Below, in pieces: positions 46,923 to 60,500 of a stretch of DNA of 64,000 nucleotides (positions are counted from its first letter, which is position 1; each line of letters opens with the position of its first letter). Made by a program: the position numbers and the translations under genes. The stretch lies in NCBI GenBank assembly GCA_016584495.1, contig WAID01000002.1, positions 1,426,001 to 1,490,000 of the forward strand. Reading direction: 5' to 3'. Origin of the DNA: Celoporthe dispersa. Lineage: Eukaryota; Ascomycota; Sordariomycetes; Diaporthales; Cryphonectriaceae. The notes beneath the pieces were generated by a model. That model saw only the letters and a program-made list of their open reading frames with translations. It was not told the origin of the DNA and ran no database searches.

Positions 46923-49900
46923 TTATTCCGAGGCAAAGATCTCATTGCTCTGCTCGATCATGAACTGCACGGCGAGGTTCTTCGCGTGCATATCTGTCAT
47001 CTCCCTCTCGAGGCTGTGGTCTCGCATGATGCTGGGGGCAAACACCACAGCTAGGTTCTTGGGTGACATCTGGTGCGCGTCGTCAGCTACATTGTGAGCG
47101 AGGACAGTGAGGGTCAAGAGGACATACCAGATTCTCCGGCTCCCGCTGGGCAACCCGGGCCAGGTGGAACATGAGGAACTCGAGACAGTCGCGGTGCTTC
47201 TGCGGCAGCATGTTGACCGTCTTGCGGAGATGAGAACAGCGTTCCTCGGCATCAACACAATCTAGATTCTGGTCAGCGCTTATTCTGACGGGGGCGCAGC
47301 CTTCTCGGGAGAGACATAAAAGGGAGAGAGGGGAAAGAAAAGAAAACAACTCACTGTTGGACTCCAGGATCCGATCATAGACGTCAAAAGTCAGCAGCGG
47401 TGTCGGGAGCTTGCGGAAGTACTGCTTGAGGACGCTGGTGACGGATGCGATGTCGATGCTTGGGTCCGAGATATCAAAGTCCTCCATCTTCTCGAACCCC
47501 TCCTGTATCATCTTGACCTGAGAGTTGCCTCCCGACTTGCGGTAGATGCCTTCCGAGTCCATGCCCCGGAGCTCGACCTCCTCTATGCAGCGGGTGACCA
47601 CGCTGGGGATCTGGCGCCGCTCGTGTTCGGCCCTCTCGACGAGTTCGGATCCGAACAAGGTGGTGGAGGCATCCACGATGGCGGTGGGCATCGCGAGGTT
47701 GGCCGTGGAGATGGACTTTGGCATATTCTGCATCGGCTGCTTGTTCTTGCCGAAGAACCCAAAAGAGCGGGCATCGTTCGGTGCGCCGCGGTTCTGCTGT
47801 CCGTTGGTCAGCGTTGTCGATGGTGCCTCCATGTTGGCCATAGTCATGTTATAGGGGAGCCCGATGTTGTCGCTGGTCAGGCCGCCGGGCTGCGGCTGGG
47901 CACGTGGGTCGCGCTCGTTGGTTTGGAATGCAGCTACCGCTCGACCGACCTTGGTGATGTTCTGCGCCACCGTCTTCCCTCCCCTCTTCCAGTTGAACTT
48001 CTTGGCCTGGCCCTTCCTGACCTGCACCACAGTTGGGCCCTCCAGGATCGGCTCGTCGATGTCCGTGCCCACCATGGTGGTGGCGCCGGTCTGGATGCTC
48101 GAGGCATCAATGTTATGCACAGAGGTGCTGGACGTGGCCTTGTGGTTCGCGTAGATGCCCAGGCCGTTGGGCTTGCCGTCGGAGCCCGCCTGCGACCGGA
48201 AACGCCCCTGGATCTGGTGCGTCAGGTCGTTGTTCATGTCGGCAAGCTGGGCGTTCTTGGACGAGAGCTGCTCGAACTCGAGCAGCGCGCGGTCCCGGTC
48301 GGCCATCGCCTGGTTCTTCTCGTCGATCAGCAGGTCTCGCTCGGCGTGCAGCTGCTCGATCGTGTTCGTCATGCTCTGCTTGACCCGCTCGAGCTTCTGG
48401 ACGAACTCCTTGATGGCGGAGTCCTCGAGGACGCGCGGGTCGATGGGCTGCTTCGTGTCCTTGGCCCTCTCCACGTACCCGGCCAGCACCTCCAGCTGGC
48501 GGATCATAATCTCCGTCTGCGAGTCCAGCACGGAGACAGTCTTCCTCTTCTCTATCAGCTTCTCGTTAAGGGTCAACAGGTCCTTCTCCGAGTTGAACTG
48601 CCTCTCCAGCTCCGCGACGCGCTGCTCCGAGTTGCGCAGCTGTCGCTTGAGGAATGCAGGATCATCCCCTGTCGCGCTCTGGATGGAGATCGGACTGCTT
48701 ATGTCCTTGGCGTCGCCATTCGGATCTGTCACGACCGGGGTCTTTGGCCATCGCGGGGACGTCGTGGTGCGGGTCGTCTCGCTCATACTCCTGCTGTGGC
48801 CGACACGTCCCTGCGGCGTCGTTGACTCGGCGCTCGCAGTACGGCCGTGCCTAACGGCGTTCGATACACGCCGAAGGATGGATGAGGACCCTTCATCGGT
48901 TCCCAGGATTCGCGCCATGTCCTCGTCCATGGTGAAGTCACCGCCAGAGCTCCACCTAGGAAGCTTCGGTGACGTCTTGTTCGGGGACCCCTGGCCGTTC
49001 CTTGCGCTGGTGGGGGTCTCCCTCGCAGCAGGTGCCGGGGGCTGCGGAGGCGCACGGGGGACATGTACGTGTCGCTCATCTTCTGTTCGATCTGTGGTCG
49101 CGGCGGCGGGGAGAGCTCCCCTTCCTTCGGGGTCTTGCCATTCACTGCCATCATGTGCGCGTCAGTACGAGTTGACAGGCCAGCGCTTGTGGACGTACCA
49201 CCGCGAGCGGCGGCCGGCGCAGGAACCTCCTTCCTGGGTATTGGCCTGGGGTTCTCCGCATCGGCCGCTCTGCTCATGCTCGTCGTCACGTCGGACGGCT
49301 GATAGGCGTCAAGGGCCCTCTCGCGGGCCTCGCCGCCGACTGGTGAGCCCGACAGCTCTGCAGGGCTGGTCCGTGGAAACAAGTCAAGCTTGGCAGCCGT
49401 GTTGTCCTTCCTCGGAGAGTCATCGGCGGCTATGGGAGAATCGTCCTCCTCGTCGAGGCTGCCAGGGTGGGTGGGGGGTTTGTTGGTTGTGAGCTTCTTA
49501 CTCTTGGGTGCGTCCTGCAGCTTGAAGTCGTCGGGTCTCCCGTTCGCCTGCCTGCCGGGCTTTTCTTCGTGAGAGGTCTGTGACATGACGCTCTTGTCGG
49601 ACTTGGACGACTTGGACGCCTTGCGTGACGGCTCCTTGGGGGTCGAAGCCTCGTAGTCGGACGAGGTGCGCAGGGCTTTCTCCTGGAACGCAATGTGCGG
49701 CGTGGATGCCTGGGAGCCGCGGCCCTCGCCTTTCTTGTCTGGCGTGCTGCCCTGTCTCGCAAAGTAGTCCTTGTCGGCAGTCGTCTTGCGCGCGTCTGCC
49801 GCCTCGAGGTTCGACCGCGGGGACGAGACGGAGGGCGCGGGGCTGGGGTCCAGGACCATAGGGATAAAGTTGTAGCTGTCACGATCCGGACCTGCTCCTG

Positions 49901-50977
49901 CACCAACCGGGTCAGCCTGGCCACCGTAGATATTGCTGTTCCTGTTGTTCCGATAGCTAGGAGGGGCGTGCGAGCTGAGCGCTGTATCCTTGACAAGTCC
50001 TGCTGGGTGTCGCTCTGGCGAGCGGGCGGGGCGTTCGCTACCTCTTGATTCCTTCCTGGACGGTGCCGGCCGGGTCGGTCGAGGGACAGCTCCGTGGGCG
50101 TGTCGGAGTCGGGGGAGACGCGTTCGTCCGAGAATGCATTGGGGGGGATGGCGCTCGGCGGGAGGGCGGGCAGCGACTTCTCGACCATGGGGGAGTCTTT
50201 GTCTCGCGTTCGTGCCTGTGCAGCGGCTTTTGACTTTTTCCTCCGCCTGGCCATCAGCGACTCGTGACAGCTCATGCAAAAGATACCCTGCGAGGTCCTA
50301 GCATATCGCAGGTTCTCAATCTTCCTCTTGCAGTTCCGACAACGAAAGCAGGTGGCGCAAAAGGCCTGGTCGCCAGTCAGGATGGCCAGGTCCTCGATCT
50401 TGTTGCCGCAGGCGCTGCAGCTGTATGTACAGTTGTTGCATATGAGGGAGCCATCGCCGAGGAGGAGGAGGTTCGCATCGGAATCGAGGAGGGTGCCGCA
50501 GGTGTTGCAGCGGAAGCAGTTCAGGTGCCAGCGATTGCCGGCTGTGGCACGGTCAGCTGGGTGTTCTGAAGTCATACTGGGCTGTTGGAGGGCAGGATGG
50601 TCTGGGAGAAGAGAAAGAAGGGGAGGGGGAAAACCACGTCACAGCTGGCAGAGGGCGGTTGTGGAAGAGGCATATGGAGAGCAAAAAGATGCACTCCCTG
50701 CCAGCCTCAGGAAACGACCATTGCAGCAGCAGAGGCAGAAAGCAGGGTATCGACAGCCCCAGCCAGATCAAGACATACCAAGCTCAAAGGCCTTTCCCTC
50801 CTCTAGGATCTAGTTGTTGGAAAAGTGTCGAGTTAGCCATTTTGTATCCAGGGGCGACGTCGTGATTGCTGCTCATCCCAGAGCTTCACCCGGACTGGAG
50901 GTCATCAGATTTACCTCTCCGCATCCCTTGCACGGGAAGACATCCTCCTCCATGGGACTATCCAGATAGTCATCCAT
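46923..50977 (-). CDS. LIM-domain Rho GTPase-activating protein (Rga1-like)
   Basis: Likely Cdc42/Rho GAP of the Rga1/Rga2 type, controlling polarised growth. Exons, minus strand: 50977-50915, 50809-50779 (31 bases), 50541-47355, 47261-47128 and 47069-46923. Two LIM zinc fingers begin with CKGCGEILEEGKAFEL and HLNCFRCNTC; the second is CSACGNKIEDL through FCMSCH. A Ser/Pro/Lys-rich middle precedes a coiled coil (VAELERQFNSEKDLLTLNEK). The C-terminal RhoGAP domain has the arginine-finger segment GIYRKSGGNSQVK and ends EQSNEIFASE. The length is two short of a multiple of three. One C is needed at 50083-50085 (ELSPRPTRP) and one at 49056-49060 (YMSPRAPPQ), giving 1187 residues. A 6.6-kb gene-free stretch lies upstream. 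Confidence 0.88.
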
Positions 50978-51681
50978 GTTTTTTTTTCTTCTTGATAATT
51001 CTTTTCCTCTTCTTCCTTTCTTCTCACGACAGAGGTGGTGTGGCCTGTTGGCAGGAAGGCGAGAGGAGAAAGAATCGTAGTTGTGATCTGATCAAGACCA
51101 GCAGGAGTCGTGCCGATCGTGTGTGTTGGCAGAAGGAGAGGGAAGGGGTTGACGGCGGGATATCATGAGGGGGTGTCACAGCGGCGCCCCTCGGCGGGAG
51201 TGATGATCGCTTCAACACAATCGCATCGGCATTGAACTGTCGAACCTGGCCTCGAAGCCTGCCCGACAACAAGAGCGACAGCGGGAACAACAACAAAATC
51301 CGGAGGACGAGAGGGCAACGGTGACGGCTGTTGGACAATTTGTCGTAGCACGTCGAGTTTCCTCAGGGGAAGGGAAGAATCGGTTGCGATCCACGCGGTA
51401 GCAGAGACGTCCAGTTCAGGGGTGGCGACGAGGCTAGCTGGAGCGACTCGTGGCTTGCTGGGGGAAAAAAAAGAACGATCAGACCCGGCGATCCTGCAGC
51501 TCCAAAGTCCAGATCGTTGGGAAGGGCACAGACGTGGTCCCGTCGGTGCTAGTGTGAAGAGGGATTGACTCTTCTTCCCCCAGGGCTCGCTGGCGTTGAC
51601 GTGCCGTCCACGTCTGGTCCGTCTCGTTGTACGAGCGATCTCTGGTGGGAAGGGGTTGGGTGTGCGGGACCACACATGCGC

Positions 51682-51706
51682 AGGTGAGGTGAGGTGAGGT
51701 GAGGTG
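51682..51706. repeat. AGGTG pentanucleotide repeat
   Basis: Five perfect head-to-tail copies of AGGTG. Confidence 0.92.
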
Positions 51707-54700
51707 GCAGGTGGAATCTTTAGCTGTCTCGGGGACCTGTGTGTGTGTGTACGTGTGTTTGGGGAGGAGGCGGTGTTAGAAGGGGACCAGGACACGGGTG
51801 GATAAGATGCCCAGCGATGGCCAGGTGGACTTGGGCGCTGGGACCAGCATGAGCCCTGGCAGCTACAGCCTGGAACTCAGGAGGGGAGGGGGAGGGAGGG
51901 GGAGGGTGTGCTGCGAGGCCCACCCCACCTCGCCTGGGCCTGCTGGGCAACAGCGACTAGAGGGGGTGTTCTGGGCACACTGTTCTGGTCCTCTGCAGGG
52001 CCCAAGCTGCTGCACGCCCACCACCCACCCCTACAGCGCAGCAGGGGCCCCCCTTTTTCCCTCTGTAGACGTAGCTACATACACAATACAGCAGCACCAT
52101 TACGATATACAGTAAGCGTGGGCTTGGACAAGGACTACCTGGCCACAACAAGGGGTCTTGTTTTAATGGTGCCTGACCACGCTTGGCCCCCCCCCCGGCT
52201 ACGCGCCTGGGTAATCCTTTTTTTCCTTTACTTCCTTCTTCTTTCTTTTTTCTCTTTTTCCGCGGGGGGAGGGGGTAAACCTTGGGTTTAATTATCAGCA
52301 GGTTCAATCTCATAGATAATTGCTCTCGAGATCATCCGTACCCAATCAGATCACCAGTCATACATGCTCGACCCAGGCCATTCTTTTTAAGAGGATAGGG
52401 CAGTCCTCTGATGAGCGATCAGCCCTCCCCATAATCACCTTTTTTCTGGTCCTTTAATAATGGACATGCTATGCCGGCCATACCGTACCCATGAATCAAT
52501 CTTACCCACTCCATCAATGTTTGCTAATTCTCCTGCTAGCATTTCGTATTGACAGTACACTATTCTGTAGCAGGTGGTCGCCCTTGGGCAGCCTGGAGCT
52601 GGACAACACCCTCCCTCCCTTCCTCCCTCCCCCGGCCTCCCTGACCTGTGCCCTCCTGCAAGAAATCTGCACCTGGCTGGAAGCAGGTCAGGTTCGCCCA
52701 CCCACACCGCTATGTACAACGAGTCGTGCCAGTGCATGCCGTTCATCACATCGCATCATATCACATCACAATCACTGCCGATCGCCAGTCGGGCCAACAG
52801 CGGCACCGAGTATTCCCACGATACCAAGACCGCGCCTCTTTGCCATTTTATAATCAGTCAGGATCTCTGTAGATTACAAAAGTCGCCACCAGTCCGTCTT
52901 CTCCCGTGTTTGCTCCTTCAGGTTGCCGTCATTGCCATCGCACCGGAGACTTTACCCGCCATATCCACACGGGCATCATCCCCTTCGAATTGCTGCATCA
53001 TCTGGTGAAGAACTGCGCGGGCTTCATTTCCCGGTTGACCCAATGGCGGGTGGTATGTTCGTCCTGCCCTCCAGTGTTGGAGAGAGAGAGAAATTCGCAG
53101 TCTCCAGACGCAATCTCTCAGACCAGGAAAGTATGGAAGAAGTTGAGATTATTTACCCGCACGGGATGTCCTCTCTCTCTCTCTTTTTTTGGGGGGAAGG
53201 GGGCTCCCTCAATTCCCATGCCCGCGCGACGCAACTCGAAGGGAAATATCATAGAAATTATGTTTGAGGCACGATGTGACGAGTTGGTCGATCTGGGGCC
53301 ATATAGAACTAGTGCAGCCTTGGTGACCTTGGCGATGGGTTTCTATCAGGGAGCCTAGGCCCGGTTTACCCAAGCACCTAGGCGCACCCGGGTCGAGGGC
53401 CAGGCCAGGCCCCCGCTGGCTTCGTCTGCCCGATTTGCAGCCAATCTAGCCAGAAGATGACCGAGTATCTCCATCGTAACCGCCGTAGTACCTACTGTGT
53501 GGTAATTCGAGGGGAGGGGGAGGGGAAGACCACTGTGGGCCAGCAGGTTACTACATCATAAAGCCTTGCGGCATCCATCTCAGCCTCGCGCCCAGCCTTG
53601 GCTCCCAGGTCTTGTAAGTCTCCCACCCAGCTTCAGGGGTGGCGGCCACCTCAAGCCCTGGCCCCGCTGTGCCGCTCACTCACCCATCCGGCATCACCGC
53701 CCTGCCCATAATTATTTCCTTGCCACAATTCCAGCAGGCGCCAGCGGTGCTCCTCAGACGCCCAGGGTCGGATACAAAGCCCACCAGTGACGATCTATCT
53801 CTCTGTTCCTTCTCGCTAATCACACACACGCACGAGACGAGCACAAGACCATTCCCAGACGGGACACTCTTTTTTTTTCTCGTCTGCTGCCGTCGCGCGT
53901 GCGTCCTGCGAGGCATCGGACCACCCCCAGGCTGGGCTGCGTCCCCCTCTTCCGGTCTCCATTTAAGGTTTCACATAGAGTGGTGGCCTGCGCACTTGGG
54001 CCTCCCAGGCCTGCCAAACCCTGCGTCCAGTCAGATCCAGAGCCGGAGATTTCGAAGCCCATGCCCATTCCATATCTGATATCTCACATTCCACAGGGCT
54101 GGCCAGGTGCTCAGGCTGCGGAATAAATGAAACCGCTCAACGTGATAATATGTTGACGTGTACGATGTTGTTGTAATACTCCCTGTACCTGACTATCGAT
54201 CATGCCCAGGCCGTCAGTCAGATGCTGCCTCTCGCCAGAGCCACGAGAGCCAACCCGCCGCCTCTTGCCTCGGGTCCAGTTGTTCCTCATGGCTGATCAT
54301 CCAAGAAATTGCCAAGCTGAGCATGTTCGCCGAGCAGGAAATGCCAACATCGCAGGGTGACGTGGCGTAAAAAGCTATGGAGATAAATGCAATATAAGAA
54401 GTCAGAATTCATTTTTTTTTCTTCTCCTTCTTTTTTTTTCGTTTCCGTTTAAGAAAAGACGTGTCGCCAACCACAACAAGGAACCAACAATAACAACAAA
54501 ACAGGCCCAGGCGCCCTCCCCCTCCCCCCGGCCCGCAGTGATCGCCCAGCGCGCACCAGTCGACGTTTCAGAGTCTGGCTCAACGCGCGACCCAGACCCC
54601 ACACCCACTTTTGCTTGTTTAAACAGGCGAAACCGCATGCAGCACGATCCTCCGTACCGGCATGCCGGTAGAGAGATACAAAAGAACTAAAAAAGAGTCT

Positions 54701-56021
54701 CCAGGCGCTGATCACTGCCGCCACCAGGAGAAAAGACCCGTCAACGAGGCTGGTTGACTGATTCCCTTGGTCTACATTCGAGACCGAAGGTTCACTTCAG
54801 ACTGACCGACGGACCCTGGGCCTGGGCTGAGAGGAATCTTTAAGCGAGACAGACGCAGGCAAGTTAAGGTGCCCCTTTCGGACCTAACTTCCATTCCTCG
54901 CCGTCGGTGGCCCGGCTGGAAGAAGAAGAGGAAAAGAAAAAAGCCATTGCTCTGTGATCTCGACATCTCCATGCTACCTCAGCACGCGTATCCTACCCAA
55001 ACCATGTACAGACGCCGCGGCAACATGCTAGGGATGGATATGCATTAGCGAGCGCTTTACGCCGCGCGGATACTATACCGGCCATGATCTCCCATCTCAC
55101 TCAGACCAGCCTGCGTCGTGTGATCCCTTGCTTTTTTTTTTTTTTTGTTCCTCCGATGTAGAATCTTCCGAGATTGTGAAGAGCGCCGTGACGTTGAAAA
55201 AGGGGATTGGAAGGACGGATGAACTCCGCGGTAGGTCAAGCACACACAACTGACAGCTCACTGACTCGTGGCGATAATATTGGGTGGAATTACGTGCGGT
55301 ATTAGAGATCTACGAAAGGGCTCACTCATCTCGTAATTCTTCTGTCATTACAATGCTCTCTGCCCGCTGGCGACCGCGCGAGCTCAGATCTCTGCGCTCA
55401 GTGACAACAATATGGATGCTATATTCATTTCCTTAGAAATAAACAAGGGCAAGGCAGCCTGGCCCGTTCATTCCTAGCACACACACACACACACACACTC
55501 TTTTTTTTTTTTTTGGTCTGCTCTCCCTCTCTTTTCTCTCTCTCTTCCTCTACCACCTGCCATTTAACCCCGGAATCCATCGGGCTCGGGTGCCTACGTT
55601 TCAAGAAGACATGAAACAAGGCTCAGCGAGGTCCACCCCTGCTTCACTATTTACTACCTTGCTTCCCTCCTCCTCCTCCTCCTCCTCCTATGTACTTGCT
55701 TGTCTTGTATCCACTATGGACGACCGAGCACGCGATCCTTCTTTTTTTTCTCTTCTTCTTATGTTGGCAAAAAGGCGAACCAGGCCCAGGGATTATGGGT
55801 ATGGGTACGGGACGATACATGGCAGCTTGTTATCTCTCGTTCATCCCTCCCGCCAGACCCCCTTCTCCTTTTTTTTTATCTTTGATTGCTCACCTGCATA
55901 GTATGCATAGCACACTCTGAGTACGTACCTGGAGTAGTTCTGAACGGAAAACCAAAGAAAAGAGAAAGCCACAAGAAATCTAGACCCCCCCCCCCAACCC
56001 TGGGTCGTCTGCGATGCTGGC

Positions 56022-56065
<44 letters not shown>
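56022..56065. repeat. (GA)n microsatellite
   Basis: About twenty GA units with one AA interruption. Confidence 0.92.
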
Positions 56066-56068
<3 letters not shown>

Positions 56069-57598
56069 CCTCCCCCTGTCAGGGACCCTGTCGATCACTT
56101 ACTATGGTACTACTATGGTATGTGCCTGGCTGTGGCCCCCATGTTGTGTTTTTGTTTCTTCTGTGTATCTGAGAGACACGCTAGAAATCGTTTCCAGAAT
56201 CTCTGTTCTCTCGTACACACACATACTACAGTGTACACATATACTTCATGTATAGGGGCTTTGAGGCCTCTTTAGATGATCCTCTGCGCATTTACCAGGC
56301 ACGCGCTGGAACAACACCGCCCCATACGCCTGTCTTCTCTTACTCTGCATCTCATCCCGGGGAATGACAATATAGACCGACGGTGCTTTTGTGCGCCCCC
56401 CCCCCTCCCTTCCTTTCGGTCACAATTAATTACATACATGAATGAGGCTGGCTGGGCCGGGACTGCATCTGGTATGTCCCGCGACCACCACAACCATAAT
56501 CCCACCCCCAGCCCTACCCACCAAGACGCCACACTCACACATGCCTCGTGAGTCAACCCCCGGCAAGCCCGCTGCAGGTCTCTCCTCTTCCGCGGCTGTC
56601 ACCTTCCGCTACAGTCCACGCGGGGAAAGGGGATGAACCATGGAAAAGTAGAACAAAAAAGAGGAAAGAAGAAAAGCAGCCTCGCATTCGGAAGTGACAT
56701 CCACACACACACACACACAGACACCAGCCCTACGTAGACCACCCTTCCAGGAAGGAAGGGAAAAACAAAGAAGAAAAGAAGAGGGTGACAGGGTCATCAT
56801 CGCAGGAAATATCGTGAAACAAGCCACCCCGTCACCCGTGAGAATTCTAAACCTGGCGTAAGATGATGAGCAGATAGGGTCATTTTCCAACCAGGCGGCC
56901 CTCGTCATCATCATGTGTAACAACAAACCATACCATCCTGCACTTTTTTTTCTTCTTTTTCTTTCTTTTCTTTCTCCCGGGGAGAAACAGAGCTGTATGT
57001 TGGACGTCTTGGAGGATTTTGGGGCTGGCCTTCCGTGTCTTCGGAGGGGTGAACCTTAAAACGCCATCTGAAGAATGGGCGCCCGCGGCTGTAGGATCTA
57101 CGTCTAGTCGAACATCCCATAAGTGACGTCCCATGCAGTGGCCATTATGCGTATGTACATGTGCGTGTGTGTATGCGTGCGCAGAGGACAGAATGAATGC
57201 TCACTGCACCGAGAGCCCACCGGCAAGGGCAGTGTTTCAATGACGTGAACATCGTGAATTATTAAAACACTTTTGGAAAAGTACTTGGACCCGTGGTATC
57301 AACAAACCGGCCATGACCCGCAAACATAGGTATAATATCAGCTTTGCCCCTGGCCAGGACCCCTTCCGTCACCCTCTCCCTCGACCTGAGAGAAACCCCA
57401 ATCGAGCCTTTTTTTTTCTTCTTGCTTTCTTTTTTTCCTCCTTTGCACGCCTGCCAGCTTGCCATGCCAGGCAGAGCGAATACCATGCGCCCGCCACGCC
57501 CGTGACCCCGCCCTGAGATCTGTAGACTGCCCGTAGCGGCCTCTCGGCCGGCCAAGATAGCTTCACCAAGGGAGCAACCACCGCCCGAAACGAGACTT

Positions 57599-60500
57599 CT
57601 AGGCTCCAGTCGTGCCGTTCGCCGCCTCCTTCTCCCGCTGCCTCTTGACAATGTAGTACGTGATCAGGCTCTTCGGATCGTCCCGCACGTCCTTCATGAC
57701 ATCCCAGAACCTGGCGTCCCCGCTCGCGCATGTAGAGCCACGCACAGCTGGACCGCGTCCATGCGGACCCCGGACTCGCTGCTCTCCAGGCACCGCGCGC
57801 ACAGCGCCGCCATGTTGCCCAGCTCGCTATCGGTGGGCATGAAGTCTGTCTTCATGTCCACCATCTCCTGAGCACGTGTAGTCCCATGCTCAAGGACCGA
57901 CAGCCGGCCGCGTCGCGAGCATCCACCTCGGCCATCCGCCTCGTGAGGACAGCAGCGATCTCCTGCGCGTCGCCGAGCGACACCAGCTCGTCGGCCAGCA
58001 GCTCCAGGCCCGATACGATGTGTGTACGGGCGTCATGCGCCGCCCGCGCAGCCATCAGCGACTCGAGTGCCTTGGATATGTGCGGCTGGAAGTGGTCACG
58101 GTGCTTCTTGAGGAGCAGCTTGATCGTTGCCAGGATCTGTGCCTTCACGTCCTGTATCTTCTCGGCAGATACGCCCGGCTGTGGGTCTTCGAGGTAGTCA
58201 AAGAGTCCCAGCAATAGCGCGTCGAATTTCTCGTCTGCAAGAGGGACCTTGTTGTCGCGAATGATGGCCTGGAACTTGCGGAGCCCGTGGACATCGAGGG
58301 TCTTGGCCTTGATCTTGTTCAGTGCGCTGTCGATGAGGCGCGATTGCTGCTTGGCCTTCTCGGTGGGGACATCATCACCCTGCGCTGCTGCGTCGCCGCC
58401 ATTCTGCCGTGAGACAAAGTTGGCTGCATCCTCGTTGATGGGCTTCTCCTCCAGCACTGCTGCTGCTACGGGCCGTGGGGGGATTGCTCTCCCGTCACAG
58501 GATCCTCGTACACCTTCAGAGGCTGAGAAGGCGCCTCACTCGGGCTCGGCATGCCGTTTCGCAAGGCAGCAGCGAACCCAGGAACTTCAGCGGCAGCGAG
58601 CCCTGGCGTCTTGCTCTCCTGTTCCTGGACGGCCGAGGCACCAAGGCTTTCAAGGAGCGGGGATCGGATCACAGGCGTCGGGGAGTCTGCCACGTCCGCA
58701 ATGTTGGGCATGTCCATAGTGATGCTCTCGTCAAGCCTCGAGCTGCCCGCGAGCGGTGGCCCAAGCTGCAGCCTGGATGACCGCATCGGGCTGGGGCGGG
58801 GGCTCGTACCGGGTGATGACCTCGGACTCGGTATTCTCGTCGGCGTGGGCAGACTCGACTCGCTGGTCGTTGCCTTGTGGCCCGGTATGACCCTCGGGAC
58901 AGTGCGCTTGGGGGAGGCGATCATGGTCTTGGGGGTCACGGCTTTCCTCAGCTGCGGTGGGCTACTCAGCGCAGGCTCGTTGCCGCCCCTCACATCGTAG
59001 GGTCCCGCAGTCTTTGGCCGCGGAGGTATGTTCGGCCGCGTCCCAGCCCGGGGCCTCACTGGCGCCCCCGATAGACCGCCGACTCTCAGACGTGTTGCTG
59101 CAGATGCTGCAGACGGAGGACCAGAGGCATTCGAGATGCTAGATGTCGTCCGCATCGCCCGAGGTGGTGAGAACTCCATGGCTGATCCTGGCCTCGCCGG
59201 ACGTGACGGTTCCATGGCCGAGCCCGGCCTCGACATGGCAGCTTTCTGCGCCCTCATTGTATCTCGGATTGATGGTTTGGCTCCCATCGTGCTACGTGAG
59301 AACCCCAGGCCTGGGCGGACTGCGGATGCCGTATCTGGCCGCTTCGATGGGTTGGGGTTGTTCGGATCCTTTTCCAGGAGCTTCTGAGCCGTCGCGTCCA
59401 GAGTATCCATGAGCCTAGGCGCAAGGTTAGCAGCGGATCCTGCGCTCGTCCCAGAGCTCTCCCTGGAGGGGATACCTACGCATCAGCTCTTGCGGGCCAT
59501 ATCCCGTGGAATAGCCAGAACGTGCCTCTCATCCTCTCCCTCACCCCCGGATTCGCATCCGCCAGCCCTCTCTTGATGGCCTTTTCTAACAACTCGAGGC
59601 CTCCTCCGTGTTCAATGTGGCTCTTGTGCTGTGCCTCCTTCTGGAGGAGCGTCTTCAGCCACCCAGTCGCATACGTTCTGGGCTGAACATTTTTATCTGC
59701 GCAGGCCGCCGTGAGGTGCTCCATGATCCGCTTCGTGTAGGTCACGCGTCCGACCAAGGTGTCAACGCAGACGTTTGCCATTTGAGAGGCGATCTTCTTC
59801 GTTGCGCCTGCCAGCACGATGAACGTCTGCATCAGCAGCTCCACCATCGGGTCCATCCCGGGGCCGTAGACAACAGCGATGTCCTGGACCAGGCTGCAGC
59901 CCTCCTTTGACAGACTTGTCCTCAGGGACTTGACGGCCTTGATGATGCCGTCGAGGAGCCCTCTGAGACCCGTGATGAAGGGGTCTGCGAAGTCTGTTGG
60001 GGCGTTGCCGGCCAGTAACCTCCGGAGCTTGGTGATGCTCTGCTCTCTGAGCTTCCAGTTGTGCTCGGACTCGTTGCCCTCGAAGTAGCCGTGCATGTCT
60101 CTAAACATGTCGTCCAGCTCGCGCGTGGTATTGACGTACGAAGGCTCGACGGTGTCAGTTCGCGTGTCGGGCGCCGGCGTGAACGGTCGGTCGACAGACA
60201 TAGTGGACAGGGACGATACGCTCGCGGTAAGGTTGGGTCGCGGCGCAGGCACCGGGTCGGCAGCAGGCACGTCGACGTCGGGACCAGGTGTGGTAGCCCT
60301 CGGTATCAGCTCCTTGAGTATGGTCGCCTGCGTGGCGGGGCGGACGTTAAACTCGGCCAGCTTCTTCTTCAGGTCGACCTTGGCAGGCCCAGACGAGTCT
60401 CGGAACAGCTCGATGACGGTCTTCCTGGCCGTGTCGCGGACACCTGGGTCGCCGTTCTCCAGCAGCTTCATCAGCAGGGGGACGTAGGTCTTGAACGGGA

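Larger units (their letters stand above)
50978..57598. other. 6.6-kb gene-free stretch upstream of the LIM-RhoGAP gene
   Basis: Lies between the start of the LIM-RhoGAP gene and the end of CLASP, both on the minus strand. No frame shows family features. It contains a pentanucleotide repeat (51682-51706), CT/GA/AC microsatellites, poly-C runs near 52190, 55985 and 56397, and poly-T runs near 54412, 55132 and 55502. One 120-residue frame, 52491-52853, begins with a signal-peptide-like stretch but has no other support. I see no RNA gene. Confidence 0.6.

Noticed and set aside
47083..48930. Separate RhoGAP gene starting at 48930
   Set aside because: The sequence continues in frame upstream of that Met (SPKLPRWSSGGDFT) and joins the LIM half after one base correction, as in Rga1-type proteins.
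48155..49492. 445-codon open frame antisense to the LIM-RhoGAP gene
   Set aside because: Shadow of the sense coding sequence; Ser/Cys/Arg-rich with no domain.
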